From: an uncultured Acidobacteriia bacterium
GTDB lineage: Bacteria > Acidobacteriota > Terriglobia > Bryobacterales > Bryobacteraceae
Direction: 5' to 3'
Length of the DNA stretch: 64,000 nt
Assembly: GCA_903925015.1 (NCBI GenBank)
Contig: CAIYDY010000316.1
Span: forward strand, 1 to 64,000
The position numbers were made by a program, and so were the translations under genes. Numbering within the stretch: the stretch's first letter is position 1; each line of letters opens with the position of its first letter. This document shows positions 34,542 through 43,643 of this stretch, piece after piece. Below the pieces are notes generated by a model. That model was given only the letters and a program-made list of their open reading frames with translations, made no database searches and was not told where the DNA came from.

Positions 34542-35431
34542 CGACGCACCTGCAAGCCCTCGAAGCGGAGGGGATCTTCGTCCTGCGCGAAGTTGCGGCA
34601 GAGTTCGAGCGGCCGGTTCTGTTGTTTTCCGGCGGAAAGGATTCCATTGTCATCAGCCATCTGGCCCGCAAAGCGTTCTGGCCGGGGTTGATTCCCTTCC
34701 CCTTGATGCACATCGATACCGGGCACAATTTCCCCGAGACACTGGAGTACCGTGACCGGTGGGTTGCGAAGGTCGGGGCCCGGTTGATTGTGCGTAGCGT
34801 TGAAGATTCGATCCGCCAAGGCCGGGTGACGGAACAGAAGGGACCCGATGCGAGCCGCAACTCCCTCCAGAGCGTGACTTTACTCGACGGCATCCGCGAG
34901 TTCCAGTTTGACTGCGCGATTGGTGGCGCCCGCCGGGATGAAGAGAAAGCCCGTGCCAAAGAGCGATTCTTTTCCCTGCGGGATCCGCTGGGTCAGTGGG
35001 AGCCACGGAATCAACGACCCGAGTTGTGGTCCCTCTACAACGGACGGAAAAACCCCGGGGAACATTTCCGCGTGTTTCCGATCAGCAATTGGACGGAACT
35101 GGATGTCTGGCAGTACATCCAGCAGGAGGGCGTGGAACTACCAGAGATCTACTTCACCCATGAGCGGGAGTGCGTGGAGCGCAACGGGACTCTGCTGGCA
35201 AGGTCAGAGTATATCGGCCTGAAGCCGGGGGAGCGGTACGAGACGCGGCGCATCCGATTCCGGACAATCGGGGATATGACTTGCACGGGGGCCGTGGTGT
35301 CGGAAGCGTCGAGCATCGGGGAAATCGTCAGCGAAATCGAGACCAGCCGGGTGAGCGAACGTGGCGGACGGGCGGACGACCGCGTGTCGTCTGCGGCGAT
35401 GGAGGACCGGAAAAGGGAGGGGTATTTCTGA
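34538..35431 (+). CDS. cysD: Sulfate adenylyltransferase subunit 2 (CysD-like), orphan
   Basis: 297 aa from the ATG at 34538, overlapping the dabA stop as ATGA. An N-type PP-ATPase with the pyrophosphate loop SGGKDS (31-36), followed by IGGARRDEEKARAKERFFS and the FPISNWTELDVWQYI segment typical of CysD. CysD normally works with the GTPase CysN to make adenosine-5'-phosphosulfate; no cysN, cysC or cysH is within the window. The intact catalytic loop and the tail KREGYF (usual for CysD) argue that it is functional with a partner elsewhere. Its tight coupling to dabA is unusual. Confidence 0.9.
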   Translation: MTTHLQALEAEGIFVLREVAAEFERPVLLFSGGKDSIVISHLARKAFWPGLIPFPLMHIDTGHNFPETLEYRDRWVAKVGARLIVRSVEDSIRQGRVTEQKGPDASRNSLQSVTLLDGIREFQFDCAIGGARRDEEKARAKERFFSLRDPLGQWEPRNQRPELWSLYNGRKNPGEHFRVFPISNWTELDVWQYIQQEGVELPEIYFTHERECVERNGTLLARSEYIGLKPGERYETRRIRFRTIGDMTCTGAVVSEASSIGEIVSEIETSRVSERGGRADDRVSSAAMEDRKREGYF

Positions 35432-35503
35432 GAGGCGGCATTGGGCACCGGCCTCAGTCGCCGCCTGTCTCCGTTAAGATGGAGGAACCAAAGTCGAACT
35501 GCG

Positions 35504-36431
35504 ATGTCCCCCGAGCGTTGGCGCGAAATCGAGGATCTCTACCACGCGGCACTTGATCGCGAGCCCGCTGCGCGCGAGGCCTTACTGGCCGGATCGGATG
35601 CGGAGTTGCGGCGCGAAGTGGAATTATTGATGGCTCAGGGTTCGGACCAACCCGCCGTGGCTCGCCAGGCCGGACTCGACCAACTGATTGGGCGGACCAT
35701 TTCACATTACAGAGTCATTGGGAAGCTGGGCCGCGGTGGGATGGGCGTCGTCTACAAAGCCCGCGACGTACGGCTGGACCGCTTTGTCGCTCTCAAGTTC
35801 CTGTCCGACGATCTCGCGTACAACGCCGAGGCCCTCTTGCGATTCCGGCGCGAGGCCCGAGCGGCATCCGCATTGAACCATCCGAATATCTGTACGATCC
35901 ATGACATCGGGGAGCAGGACGGCCATCCTTATTCTGGTCGTGGAGTACCTGGGCGGCGCAACGCTCAAGGAGCCCATTTACGACTCCGGACGGGGCAACC
36001 AGGCGATGGACATGGAAACTCTGCTCCCACTTGCCATCCAGATCGCGGAGGCACTGGACGCCGCCCATCAGGCTGGAATCGTACACCGGGACATCAAACC
36101 AGCCAACATCTTTATTACGGGGCGGGAGCACGCAAAAATCCTCGACTTCGGGCTGGCGCAGCAGCTGACACCGGATACTGCCAACATGATCACGGCCACC
36201 ATGGCCAAGATGATTACGGCCAAGGGGGCTGTGATGGGGACGTTTGCGTACATGTCCCCGGAGTAACTCCGGGGCCTGCCGCTGGATGCGAGGACGGATT
36301 TGTTCTCGTTCGGCATGGTGCTCCGGGAGATGGCCACGGGCCTGAAACCGTCGGCCGTGCTATCGAAGCCGACGGGCGTTTCTGCGGAGCTCGTCAAGCA
36401 GGTAAGAGCAGAATCCGCCAGCTTCCAATAA
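35504..36431 (+). pseudogene. Ser/Thr protein kinase, decayed
   Basis: The first frame gives an acidobacterial-type N-terminal extension ([15 protein letters not shown]), then the kinase glycine loop [15 protein letters not shown] and FVALKFL. After [10 protein letters not shown] one extra T (within TTATTCTGG near 35931) shifts the frame. The sense continues in the next frame as [14 protein letters not shown], then [18 protein letters not shown] and GTFAYMSPE, where TAA (36264-36266) replaces the expected Gln codon. [24 protein letters not shown] follows, and the frame ends at 36431 without the rest of the kinase lobe or any sensor domain. One frameshift, one nonsense change and a truncation make this a genuine pseudogene. 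Confidence 0.85.
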
Positions 36432-36471
36432 GTAGACGAACCTGGCACCATAATTCTGTTAGCCGTTGACC

Positions 36472-36477
36472 TATAAT
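36472..36477 (+). promoter_or_regulatory. -10 box of the metallophosphoesterase gene
   Basis: A perfect TATAAT ending 6 nt before the ATG at 36484. Transcription would start on or next to the start codon, giving a leaderless mRNA; no Shine-Dalgarno is present. Confidence 0.5.
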
Positions 36478-36483
36478 CCCCAC

Positions 36484-37284
36484 ATGCGACTCGCTTGGTT
36501 GACCGACATCCACTTGAACTTCGTCCCACTCGCTGGCCGTATCAAGTTCTACGCCGCCATCCGTAACGAAAAGCCCGATGCCATCCTTCTCGGCGGTGAC
36601 ATCGGGGAATCAGACACCCTGGTTCCCTACTTGGCCGAGATGGAAAGGGAGCTCGACCTCCCCATCTATCTCGTGCTCGGCAACCACGATTTTTACCGGG
36701 GCTCCATCGCAGTTATGCGCAATCAGGTGGCGACCGAATGCGCACGCTCGTCGCGCCTCAATTGGCTGCCCCTGGCCGGAATCGTCCCTATTAACTCCAA
36801 CACTGCTCTTATTGGTCACGACTGCTGGGCTGACGGCCGCCTCGGCGACTTCTTCACTTCCGACGTCCGCCTCAACGACTACCAGCACATACGCGAACTC
36901 ACCGGCCTAACCAAACAGGCCTGCTTCGAGCAACTAAACGCCCTCGGCGATGAGGCGGCCGCCTACCTTCGGATGCGAGCCACTGAAGTCCTCGCTTCTG
37001 GACGCGACGTCCTGATCCTTACCCACGTCCCACCCTTCCGTGAGGCCTGCTGGCATGAGGGTGGGATCTCCGACGACAACTGGCTGCCCCACTTCACATG
37101 CAAAGCCGTCGGCGACGCGTTGGTCGCCCTCATGCGGGAACACCCCAACCGAACGATGACCGTTCTATGCGGCCACACCCACAGTGCCGGGACAGCCAAA
37201 ATTCTGCCCAACCTAGTCGTCTACACCGGAGGTGCCGACTACGGAGCGCCCCGAGTCCAAGCCGTCTTCACTCTGACGGACTGA
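36484..37284 (+). CDS. Calcineurin-like metallophosphoesterase
   Basis: 266 aa from the ATG at 36484, cytosolic. All five metal-binding blocks are present: TDIHLN, LLGGDIGES, LVLGNHDFY, LILTHVPP and LCGHTHSAG. The fold holds a dinuclear Fe/Mn or Mn centre; substrates range from nucleotides to phosphoproteins and cannot be chosen here. It starts 52 bp after the kinase pseudogene, and its promoter lies in the intervening gap, so it is an independent unit. Confidence 0.9.
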   Translation: MRLAWLTDIHLNFVPLAGRIKFYAAIRNEKPDAILLGGDIGESDTLVPYLAEMERELDLPIYLVLGNHDFYRGSIAVMRNQVATECARSSRLNWLPLAGIVPINSNTALIGHDCWADGRLGDFFTSDVRLNDYQHIRELTGLTKQACFEQLNALGDEAAAYLRMRATEVLASGRDVLILTHVPPFREACWHEGGISDDNWLPHFTCKAVGDALVALMREHPNRTMTVLCGHTHSAGTAKILPNLVVYTGGADYGAPRVQAVFTLTD

Positions 37285-37303
37285 GCCGCTACCCACCGAG
37301 CTG

Positions 37304-38788
37304 CTATTTCTTTGAAGGGCTATCGTCGGCCTTCAAATCGCCTAGCGCATATTGAATTCCGGCCCGGATATGTTCCAACATCGGGGTCATGGCATAAACA
37401 CGCGCGCTATGCCCGTGACCCTCATAGAAGACTCGTCCCTGTCCTTCGCGTCGGATGTAGCTGAGCGCGTAGTCGCCGTCGGTGCGTGGATTCGGTTCCT
37501 TGGCCTTGTCGGCAGCGCTCATTTTGTCGTAGTCAATGCTCGTCAGCATGTGGACATTGGTCCGGGAGAATGAATCCTGTGCGAACGTGTACGTTTCGTC
37601 GTGGATCTCGAATTCCTGCCCGTGGAACATCGACGTCAGCGGGCTCTTCGGATCATCGATTTTCACCGTGATCAGTTGCGGGTCCGACCAGTGGAACTTG
37701 AAATAGCCACCGATCAGCTTGTTGAATTCCGGCCATTGCAGAACCGGAGCAGCTTCGCCGCCGCGTCCCCCGGCACCCGCGCGTCCACCGCCACCGGCCG
37801 GACCCGCCATCACAACACCCGCAAAGCGTGCGTTGAAATCCGCAGTACTGACCTTACCGGCTTTTTCGGTATCCAGCTTGTCAAACCAGACGTCGGCCAA
37901 CGAGGCGAGCTCGGCGCGAGTAAGACTCCGGTCGTTATCCTTGTCTCCCTGCGCCAGAAACTGGGTAGCCAAGGTGGAAGCCAAAGGGCTGAAGACAGGC
38001 CGACGTGCCGCTGTGAACGCAGCCACACAATCGGAGTGGTAGGAGTCGGTGGCAGCGTGGATACTGGCAACCCCCTTGCCACTGCGGACGAAATCGAGGA
38101 AGGCCGCGCGACGGGATGCCGTCACAGACTTGTCCTCATCGTCGAGGAAGCATGACGTGGTGCTGTCCAGGAAAATGGCGTCGTATTGCTTCAGGTTGGC
38201 CGCGTTGATATCTTTGGGGTCGTAGCTGACGGTGGTAGTCCACACGCTGTTGGGGCTGCCCGGTGTGCCGCCCAGGACCTCGACCATTTTCGCCGCGAGC
38301 GGGATGGAAGCGTGAACGAAGCCGCCCGCACCGGTGGATGCGAAGACGAGGACCTTGCGCACCTTGGCGGGTTTTGCGCCGGGAGCCGTGGGCAACGCCG
38401 CCAGCATCGCGTCGACTTCGGACTGGGTGGCGACCAAAGGGGTGGTGTTGCCTGCGGCGTTGAAGCGAGACATCCCTCCCGGTTGAGGCACCGGGGCCGG
38501 GAAGAGAGCGCTGAGGCCGGACAGAATCTGCTCCTGCGAGAGCTTACCGCTCTTGCCGGTATCCCAGTTCGTAAACCAAGCGTCGAAGGCCGACTTCGTC
38601 TCGGCTCGGGTCAGAGTGCCGTCCTTGTCGGTGTCGGTCGCGGAGAAAAGAGGCGCATACATGGCCCCACGTCCGCCACCGCCCCGGCCCTGCCCGCCTG
38701 CAGGCTGCTGTCCGTTCGCCACATAGGCAAGTAGACCTGCGACGCCAACCGCCGCTAGCGTTTTGGTGGTCAATCCGATCATGTTCAT
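37304..38788 (-). CDS. Secreted ThuA-like protein with inserted EF-hand pairs
   Basis: 494 aa with a signal peptide (about 1-26). Two EF-hand-like pairs are visible: residues 52-63 (DTDKDGTLTRAE) with 76-87 (DTGKSGKLSQEQ), and about 278-290 (DKDNDRSLTRAE) with about 302-313 (DTEKAGKVSTAD). A ThuA/class I amidotransferase-like fold (about 141-470) surrounds the second pair: KVLVFASTGAGGFVHASIP, YDAIFLDSTTS, FVRSGKGVASIHAATDSYH, then after the EF-hands a Gly-rich linker, FEIHDETYTF and RVFYEGHGHSA. The second EF-hand pair therefore interrupts the enzyme-like domain. Function unknown; ThuA relatives are tied to sugar metabolism. Confidence 0.85.
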   Translation of the reverse strand: MNMIGLTTKTLAAVGVAGLLAYVANGQQPAGGQGRGGGGRGAMYAPLFSATDTDKDGTLTRAETKSAFDAWFTNWDTGKSGKLSQEQILSGLSALFPAPVPQPGGMSRFNAAGNTTPLVATQSEVDAMLAALPTAPGAKPAKVRKVLVFASTGAGGFVHASIPLAAKMVEVLGGTPGSPNSVWTTTVSYDPKDINAANLKQYDAIFLDSTTSCFLDDEDKSVTASRRAAFLDFVRSGKGVASIHAATDSYHSDCVAAFTAARRPVFSPLASTLATQFLAQGDKDNDRSLTRAELASLADVWFDKLDTEKAGKVSTADFNARFAGVVMAGPAGGGGRAGAGGRGGEAAPVLQWPEFNKLIGGYFKFHWSDPQLITVKIDDPKSPLTSMFHGQEFEIHDETYTFAQDSFSRTNVHMLTSIDYDKMSAADKAKEPNPRTDGDYALSYIRREGQGRVFYEGHGHSARVYAMTPMLEHIRAGIQYALGDLKADDSPSKK

Positions 38789-38911
38789 AAATCTGCTTCC
38801 CGTGAGTTAGGCTATCACGATTGGAACGATTGATCCCGTGCTCGAATCGCAAACGGGATGGGATCGCGCAACGCACACTTGACGCATGGTGTCATCTTCC
38901 GATTTACCCGA

Positions 38912-38940
38912 TTGACTTTATCGATTACGCCTGATAGGCT
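38912..38940 (+). promoter_or_regulatory. Promoter of the TonB-dependent receptor gene
   Basis: TTGACT (38912-38917), a 17-bp spacer, and TAGGCT (38935-38940), 26 bp upstream of the ATG. A GGAAGGGG stretch in between could serve as ribosome binding site, though it is somewhat far from the start. Confidence 0.5.
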
Positions 38941-38966
38941 TTCCCGGAAGGGGTTTAGAACCATCC

Positions 38967-41900
38967 ATGTCGAATCGACTACAATCCAGAAGCCGCACGT
39001 TCCTGCTGGCACTGGCGCTGGCCGCCGTCCCGGCCACGTTCGCCCAGCAAACCGCAACCATCGCAGGCACTCTTGCCGATCCCTCCGGCGCGGGTATTCC
39101 CGAAGCCACATTGACACTGACCAACCAGGACACCGGCATCGCGGTGATTACGGCGAAGTCCAGCTCCAGCGGCAATTTCTCGTTCCTCGCTGTTCCCGCA
39201 CCGGCGACGTACACAATCTCGGTCCAAGTTACCGGCTTTTCGCGTCTGGAACAGAAAAACCTAGTGATCACGGAAGGCGAGCGGCGCGCGATCGGCACTC
39301 TGACCCTCGCGGTCGGCAGCACAAGCGAATCGGTTACTGTCCAAGCCGACGCAACCCCCGTCCAAGTCCAAAGCGCCGAGCGCTCCTCCAACTTGGACAA
39401 GCATGAAGTAGCGGCCCTGCTGTCGCGCGGCCTTTCCATCGGCGGCCTTATGCGCGGCCTGCCAGGGTTCGCGGGCGCGAGTGACGCCGACGGCCCCAGT
39501 TCGGGCCAGAATTACTCCGCGATCAACGGCACCCGCGCGGCGGCGACCATCCCCACGCTCAACGGTGTTGACGGCTCAGACCCCTCCAGCCAGGGAGCAC
39601 TCTATGCGACCGAGGCATTGGACGCCCTGGCCGAGCTCGACGTCAAGACATCCAGCTACCAAGCGGAATACGGCCAGAGCGGCGGCGCGATCATCAATCT
39701 TTCCACCAAGTCCGGTGGCAAGGAGTTCCACGGCGGATTGTACACGTACTTCCGCAACGAGGATTTGAACGCCAACTCGTACTTCAACAACCTCAATAAC
39801 GTGCGCATCGCCAAGTACCGATATGTGATCGGCGGCGGCAGCATCGGCGGACCGGTCTATATTCCCGGCAAGTTCCCGCAGCTGAAGAACAAGGTTTTCT
39901 TCTTTTTCAACAACCAGTACGCCTACCAAGGTGTCCCCAAGGCGCTGCAACAGAACACCATGCCCACCGCGCTCGAACGCGCCGGCAATTTTTCCCAAAG
40001 CGTCACGGTTGGCGGTGCACTAATTCCTGTGAACGCGCCTGGGAGCAAGACTGCGTACCCCGGCAACATCGTGCCGCAGAGCCAGCTCAACCCACTCGGT
40101 CAATCCCTGCTCAGCGTGTTCCCGCAGCCGAACTTCAACAATCGGGCGGTCAGCGGCGGCAACTACAATTTCGTGTTCCAAGAGACGCCAATCGTCAACA
40201 TCGAAAACTACACGTTCCGGAATGACTACAACGTGACCGAAAAGTTCCGCTTCTACGGCCACTACAACAGCATTATCAACAGCAGCACTGGTTTCGGCGT
40301 CGGTGCGGCTCCTGGTCCGGCATGGGGCTTGGTCAGGTCCTTCTATAAGTCGCGCATCCAGACCCCGTCGATCAACGCCGTCTACACGATCTCGCCCACC
40401 CTCATCAACGAAGTCACCTTTGGCGTCAACCACTGGGATGAGCCAGGTGGTCCGGTGAGCGACGCGGAAAACGCCAAGATCCAACGCTCCACATATAACC
40501 TCAACGGGCTCGGCCAGTGGTATCCGTCGGCGAACTCAAACAATGTAATTCCGATCATGAGCTTTGGCGACGTTCCGTCAGCGGCAGGCTACTCCTACGA
40601 CGCCCGCGCTCCGATCAATGGCGCAACCACCAAGTTCACCTTCTCTGACAACGTGACCAAGGTGCTCGGCAACCACACCCTGAAGACCGGCATCAGCATT
40701 GAACGCACGCGGATGTGGAAGGGCAACCCCGGCACAGCCTATTCCGGCAACTTCGCCTTCGCAAAAGACGTGAACAATCCACTCGACACCGGCTACGGCT
40801 ACTCGAACGCCGTCCAGGGCGTTTTCGACACCTACACCGAAAGTTCGGCACGCAACGCGGCGGACTACCGTGAGTCGGCCTTCGAGGAGTATGTCCAGGA
40901 TTCGTGGAAGGTCTCCAAGCGGTTGACACTGGAACTGGGCATCCGCTTCACGACGAGGATCCCGTGGACCCAGAGGAAGAACATCATGGCTGGATTTAAC
41001 CCCGGCTCGTGGGATCCAAAGAACGCGGCGTTGCTCTACAATCCGGGCATCAACGGCGCTGGCGTGCGTGTGGCGGTCAATCCTGCCACGGGGGCGCAAC
41101 TTCCGGCGGTCTACATCGGCGGTATTGTCCCCGGCGTGGGCAACCCGGTCAACGGAATCATCATCTCCGGCCAACCCGGTGTACCGGTTGGTCTGACCAA
41201 TGGCTCATCCTTCGACCCCGGACCGCGTTTCGGCTTCGCCTATGACGTGTTCGGAAATGGCAAGACCGCTCTCCGCGGCGGTTTTGGCATCAGCTACATC
41301 CCCACCAGCCAGCCCAGCCTGTGCTGCTCAGGCAGCTTCCAATCGACGCCCCCGTTGTCATACACGCCTACCACGTACTACGGCACCCTCAACTCGTTCC
41401 TGGGTACCGCCGGGACCCTCTTCCCGTCGAACGTCCTCGGCAACGACGAACACCGTCTGGGCTCCACCTATGCGTTCAGCCTTGGTGTGCAACATGACAT
41501 CGGCCACTCGATCGTGATCGACATCGCCGGAGTCGGCACCTTGGGACGCCACTTGGAAATGGCCCAGAACCTGAACCAGTTACCCTACGGTGCCCGTTTT
41601 GCGGCCAGCGCACAGGATCCAACACTGCCTGGCAAGCCGCTTCCGAATAACTTCCTCGCCCCGTACAAGGGCTATGGCTCGATCAACTTCATCCAGCCCA
41701 TCGGAACCTCAAGCTACTACTCCCTGCAAACCCAAGCAAACCGCCGCTTCTCGAACGGCATGGAGTTCAAGGCGAACTTCGTGTGGTCGAAGGCGATGGA
41801 CTACGGCTCGGGCAACGGCAACACCATCGCCACCTACGCGAATCCCCGCCTGCTGAACTATGGTGAGTCTTCGTACGACCGCACATTCGTCACCAACATT

Positions 41901-42437
41901 TCGTGGCTCTATGAGCTGCCCGGCTCGAACCGCTTCAAGAATCCGATCATGAAAACGATGCTCGCCCATTGGAACGTTTCCGGCATCGGCACCTTCGCGG
42001 ACGGCGCACCGACCGGTGTTGGCTTCAGCACCGTTTCCGGCGTCGATCTGATCGGCGGCGGCGACGGCCAGCGCATCAACGTGACCGGCAACCCGCAACA
42101 GGGCTACGGAAACCGCAACCAGTACCAATGGTTCAACACCTCGGTGTTCGCGCAACCGGCACTCGGCTACATCGGCAGTGCGGCCCGCGATGTTTTCCGC
42201 GGTCCTGGCCAGAACCAGTGGGATCTTTCGGGCTTTAAGAACTTCACGGTGAAGGAACGGTTCGTGTTCCAGCTTCGTGGCGAGTTCTACAACGCATTCA
42301 ACCACGCCCAGTGGTCCAGCATCAACACCTCTGCGAAGTTTGACGCGACCGGCAAGCAGGTCAACGCTCTCTTCGGTACGGCAACCGCCGACCGCGGACC
42401 GCGCGTGATCCAGTTGGCTGTTCGGGTCAACTTCTAG
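38967..42437 (+). CDS. Oar-type TonB-dependent receptor with carboxypeptidase-like N domain
   Basis: 1,156 aa with a signal peptide (about 1-27), a CarboxypepD_reg-like Ig domain (about 28-120, TIAGTLADPSGAGIPEATLT), a plug domain (about 125-235, ending SYQAEYGQSGGAIINLSTKS) and a beta-barrel ending in ..RGPRVIQLAVRVNF with the terminal Phe of an outer-membrane barrel. This large OmpA-related/Oar class is greatly expanded in Acidobacteria, where members take up glycans, peptides or siderophores; the ligand cannot be read from sequence. It has its own promoter and terminator, so it is monocistronic. Confidence 0.92.
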   Translation: MSNRLQSRSRTFLLALALAAVPATFAQQTATIAGTLADPSGAGIPEATLTLTNQDTGIAVITAKSSSSGNFSFLAVPAPATYTISVQVTGFSRLEQKNLVITEGERRAIGTLTLAVGSTSESVTVQADATPVQVQSAERSSNLDKHEVAALLSRGLSIGGLMRGLPGFAGASDADGPSSGQNYSAINGTRAAATIPTLNGVDGSDPSSQGALYATEALDALAELDVKTSSYQAEYGQSGGAIINLSTKSGGKEFHGGLYTYFRNEDLNANSYFNNLNNVRIAKYRYVIGGGSIGGPVYIPGKFPQLKNKVFFFFNNQYAYQGVPKALQQNTMPTALERAGNFSQSVTVGGALIPVNAPGSKTAYPGNIVPQSQLNPLGQSLLSVFPQPNFNNRAVSGGNYNFVFQETPIVNIENYTFRNDYNVTEKFRFYGHYNSIINSSTGFGVGAAPGPAWGLVRSFYKSRIQTPSINAVYTISPTLINEVTFGVNHWDEPGGPVSDAENAKIQRSTYNLNGLGQWYPSANSNNVIPIMSFGDVPSAAGYSYDARAPINGATTKFTFSDNVTKVLGNHTLKTGISIERTRMWKGNPGTAYSGNFAFAKDVNNPLDTGYGYSNAVQGVFDTYTESSARNAADYRESAFEEYVQDSWKVSKRLTLELGIRFTTRIPWTQRKNIMAGFNPGSWDPKNAALLYNPGINGAGVRVAVNPATGAQLPAVYIGGIVPGVGNPVNGIIISGQPGVPVGLTNGSSFDPGPRFGFAYDVFGNGKTALRGGFGISYIPTSQPSLCCSGSFQSTPPLSYTPTTYYGTLNSFLGTAGTLFPSNVLGNDEHRLGSTYAFSLGVQHDIGHSIVIDIAGVGTLGRHLEMAQNLNQLPYGARFAASAQDPTLPGKPLPNNFLAPYKGYGSINFIQPIGTSSYYSLQTQANRRFSNGMEFKANFVWSKAMDYGSGNGNTIATYANPRLLNYGESSYDRTFVTNISWLYELPGSNRFKNPIMKTMLAHWNVSGIGTFADGAPTGVGFSTVSGVDLIGGGDGQRINVTGNPQQGYGNRNQYQWFNTSVFAQPALGYIGSAARDVFRGPGQNQWDLSGFKNFTVKERFVFQLRGEFYNAFNHAQWSSINTSAKFDATGKQVNALFGTATADRGPRVIQLAVRVNF

Positions 42438-42458
42438 GTTTACGTTCCATGAATGAAA

Positions 42459-42497
42459 GGGGGACGGCATCGCTTCGGCGGTGCCGTCCCCCTTTTT
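42459..42497 (+). terminator. Intrinsic terminator of the TonB-dependent receptor gene
   Basis: An 11-bp perfect stem GGGGGACGGCA / TGCCGTCCCCC with a 12-nt loop, followed by TTTTT. It starts 22 bp after the stop codon. The best intrinsic terminator in the window. Confidence 0.9.
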
Positions 42498-42555
42498 ATC
42501 GCGCAACACTCCGGGACGATGCATTCATGGTCCCGGACTCATGCTAGGATCAGGC

Positions 42556-43617
42556 GTGGCGATTTACGAACTCACGAAAACTGAGATCCGCTCCCTGGGC
42601 GAAACCACGTTTGCGGATCAAGGAATCGCCGAGCGCGGAGACCTGCAGCGGCTGCTCCGCGAGCAGATCGACGTGATTGCCCCTGACACACTGATCATCT
42701 CCGAAGAGTTTTGCGAGTGGGAGGACAGCAGGAAGCGGATCGACTTGCTGGGTATCGACCGTGATGCACGCCTCGTGGTTTTCGAATTGAAACGGACCGA
42801 GGATGGCGGTTATATGGAACTCCAGGCTGTACGCTATGCCGCCATGGTGTCCAATATGACGTTCTCGCGTGCCGTGGAGGTTTACGGGCGGCACCTTGAG
42901 AAGATCGAATGTCCGGACGATGCCCGAGCCTCGATGCTTCAGTTTCTCGGCTGGGAGCACGACGAGAGCGGGTACTTCGGCCAGGATGTTCGAATTGTTC
43001 TCGCATCAGCGGACTTCTCCAAGGAATTAACCACCTCGATACTCTGGCTGCGTAATTGTGGGGTGGAGATTCGCTGTGTGAGAATCAAGCCATATGCACT
43101 GGATGGACGGACCCTGCTGGACGTTCAGCAGGTGATTCCACTCCCGGAGGCTGCGGACTATACGATTGGAGTAGAGAAAGCACAAGCATTGCGTCGAACG
43201 GTCACCTCGGACAGGATCCAGTCCCGCGACTTCTCCAAGTACGACGTGACGATCGACGGCAAGTTGGCGGAGATCCAAGTCTCAAAGCGGGGACTTGTCT
43301 TGATGGTCGCCAAGATCGCACTCGATAGACTCCCGTGGAACACGGTATTGACCGTCCTGCCATCTGCACGCTGGTTGATTCTGGAGGGTGATCTAGAGGA
43401 AGTGCAATTCAAACGCCGGGCGGGACAACTGACAGCAAAGCAAGGCGGCAAGTACGACTTGGCCCGCTACTTTTGTGACGAGGAGAACCTTCTGCACAAG
43501 GAGGGTAAAACCTACGCACTCTCCAACCAATGGACCGGAACCGCCGCAGAAGATGCAGTGAACAAATTGCTGGCAATGCTGCCGACTGGCGTTTTCAGAT
43601 ATTCAAAGAGCGAGTAG
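42556..43617 (+). CDS. PD-(D/E)XK nuclease-like protein (NucS/DUF91-related)
   Basis: 353 aa from the GTG at 42556, chosen because AGGA lies 6 nt upstream; the ATG at 42541 lacks such a site and would add five residues. The nuclease core is seen as RKRIDLLGIDRDARLVVFELKRT: the Asp and the E-x-K that define the fold, preceded by EEFCEWEDS. The C-terminal half (about 175-350) carries a domain with no recognised name. Related NucS proteins cleave mismatched or branched DNA, but this domain mix also occurs in uncharacterised, defence-like genes. Flanking genes are housekeeping, so DNA repair is as plausible. Confidence 0.75.
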   Translation: MAIYELTKTEIRSLGETTFADQGIAERGDLQRLLREQIDVIAPDTLIISEEFCEWEDSRKRIDLLGIDRDARLVVFELKRTEDGGYMELQAVRYAAMVSNMTFSRAVEVYGRHLEKIECPDDARASMLQFLGWEHDESGYFGQDVRIVLASADFSKELTTSILWLRNCGVEIRCVRIKPYALDGRTLLDVQQVIPLPEAADYTIGVEKAQALRRTVTSDRIQSRDFSKYDVTIDGKLAEIQVSKRGLVLMVAKIALDRLPWNTVLTVLPSARWLILEGDLEEVQFKRRAGQLTAKQGGKYDLARYFCDEENLLHKEGKTYALSNQWTGTAAEDAVNKLLAMLPTGVFRYSKSE

Positions 43618-43643
43618 GTAGCACCACAACGTGGGGAGAAGAT

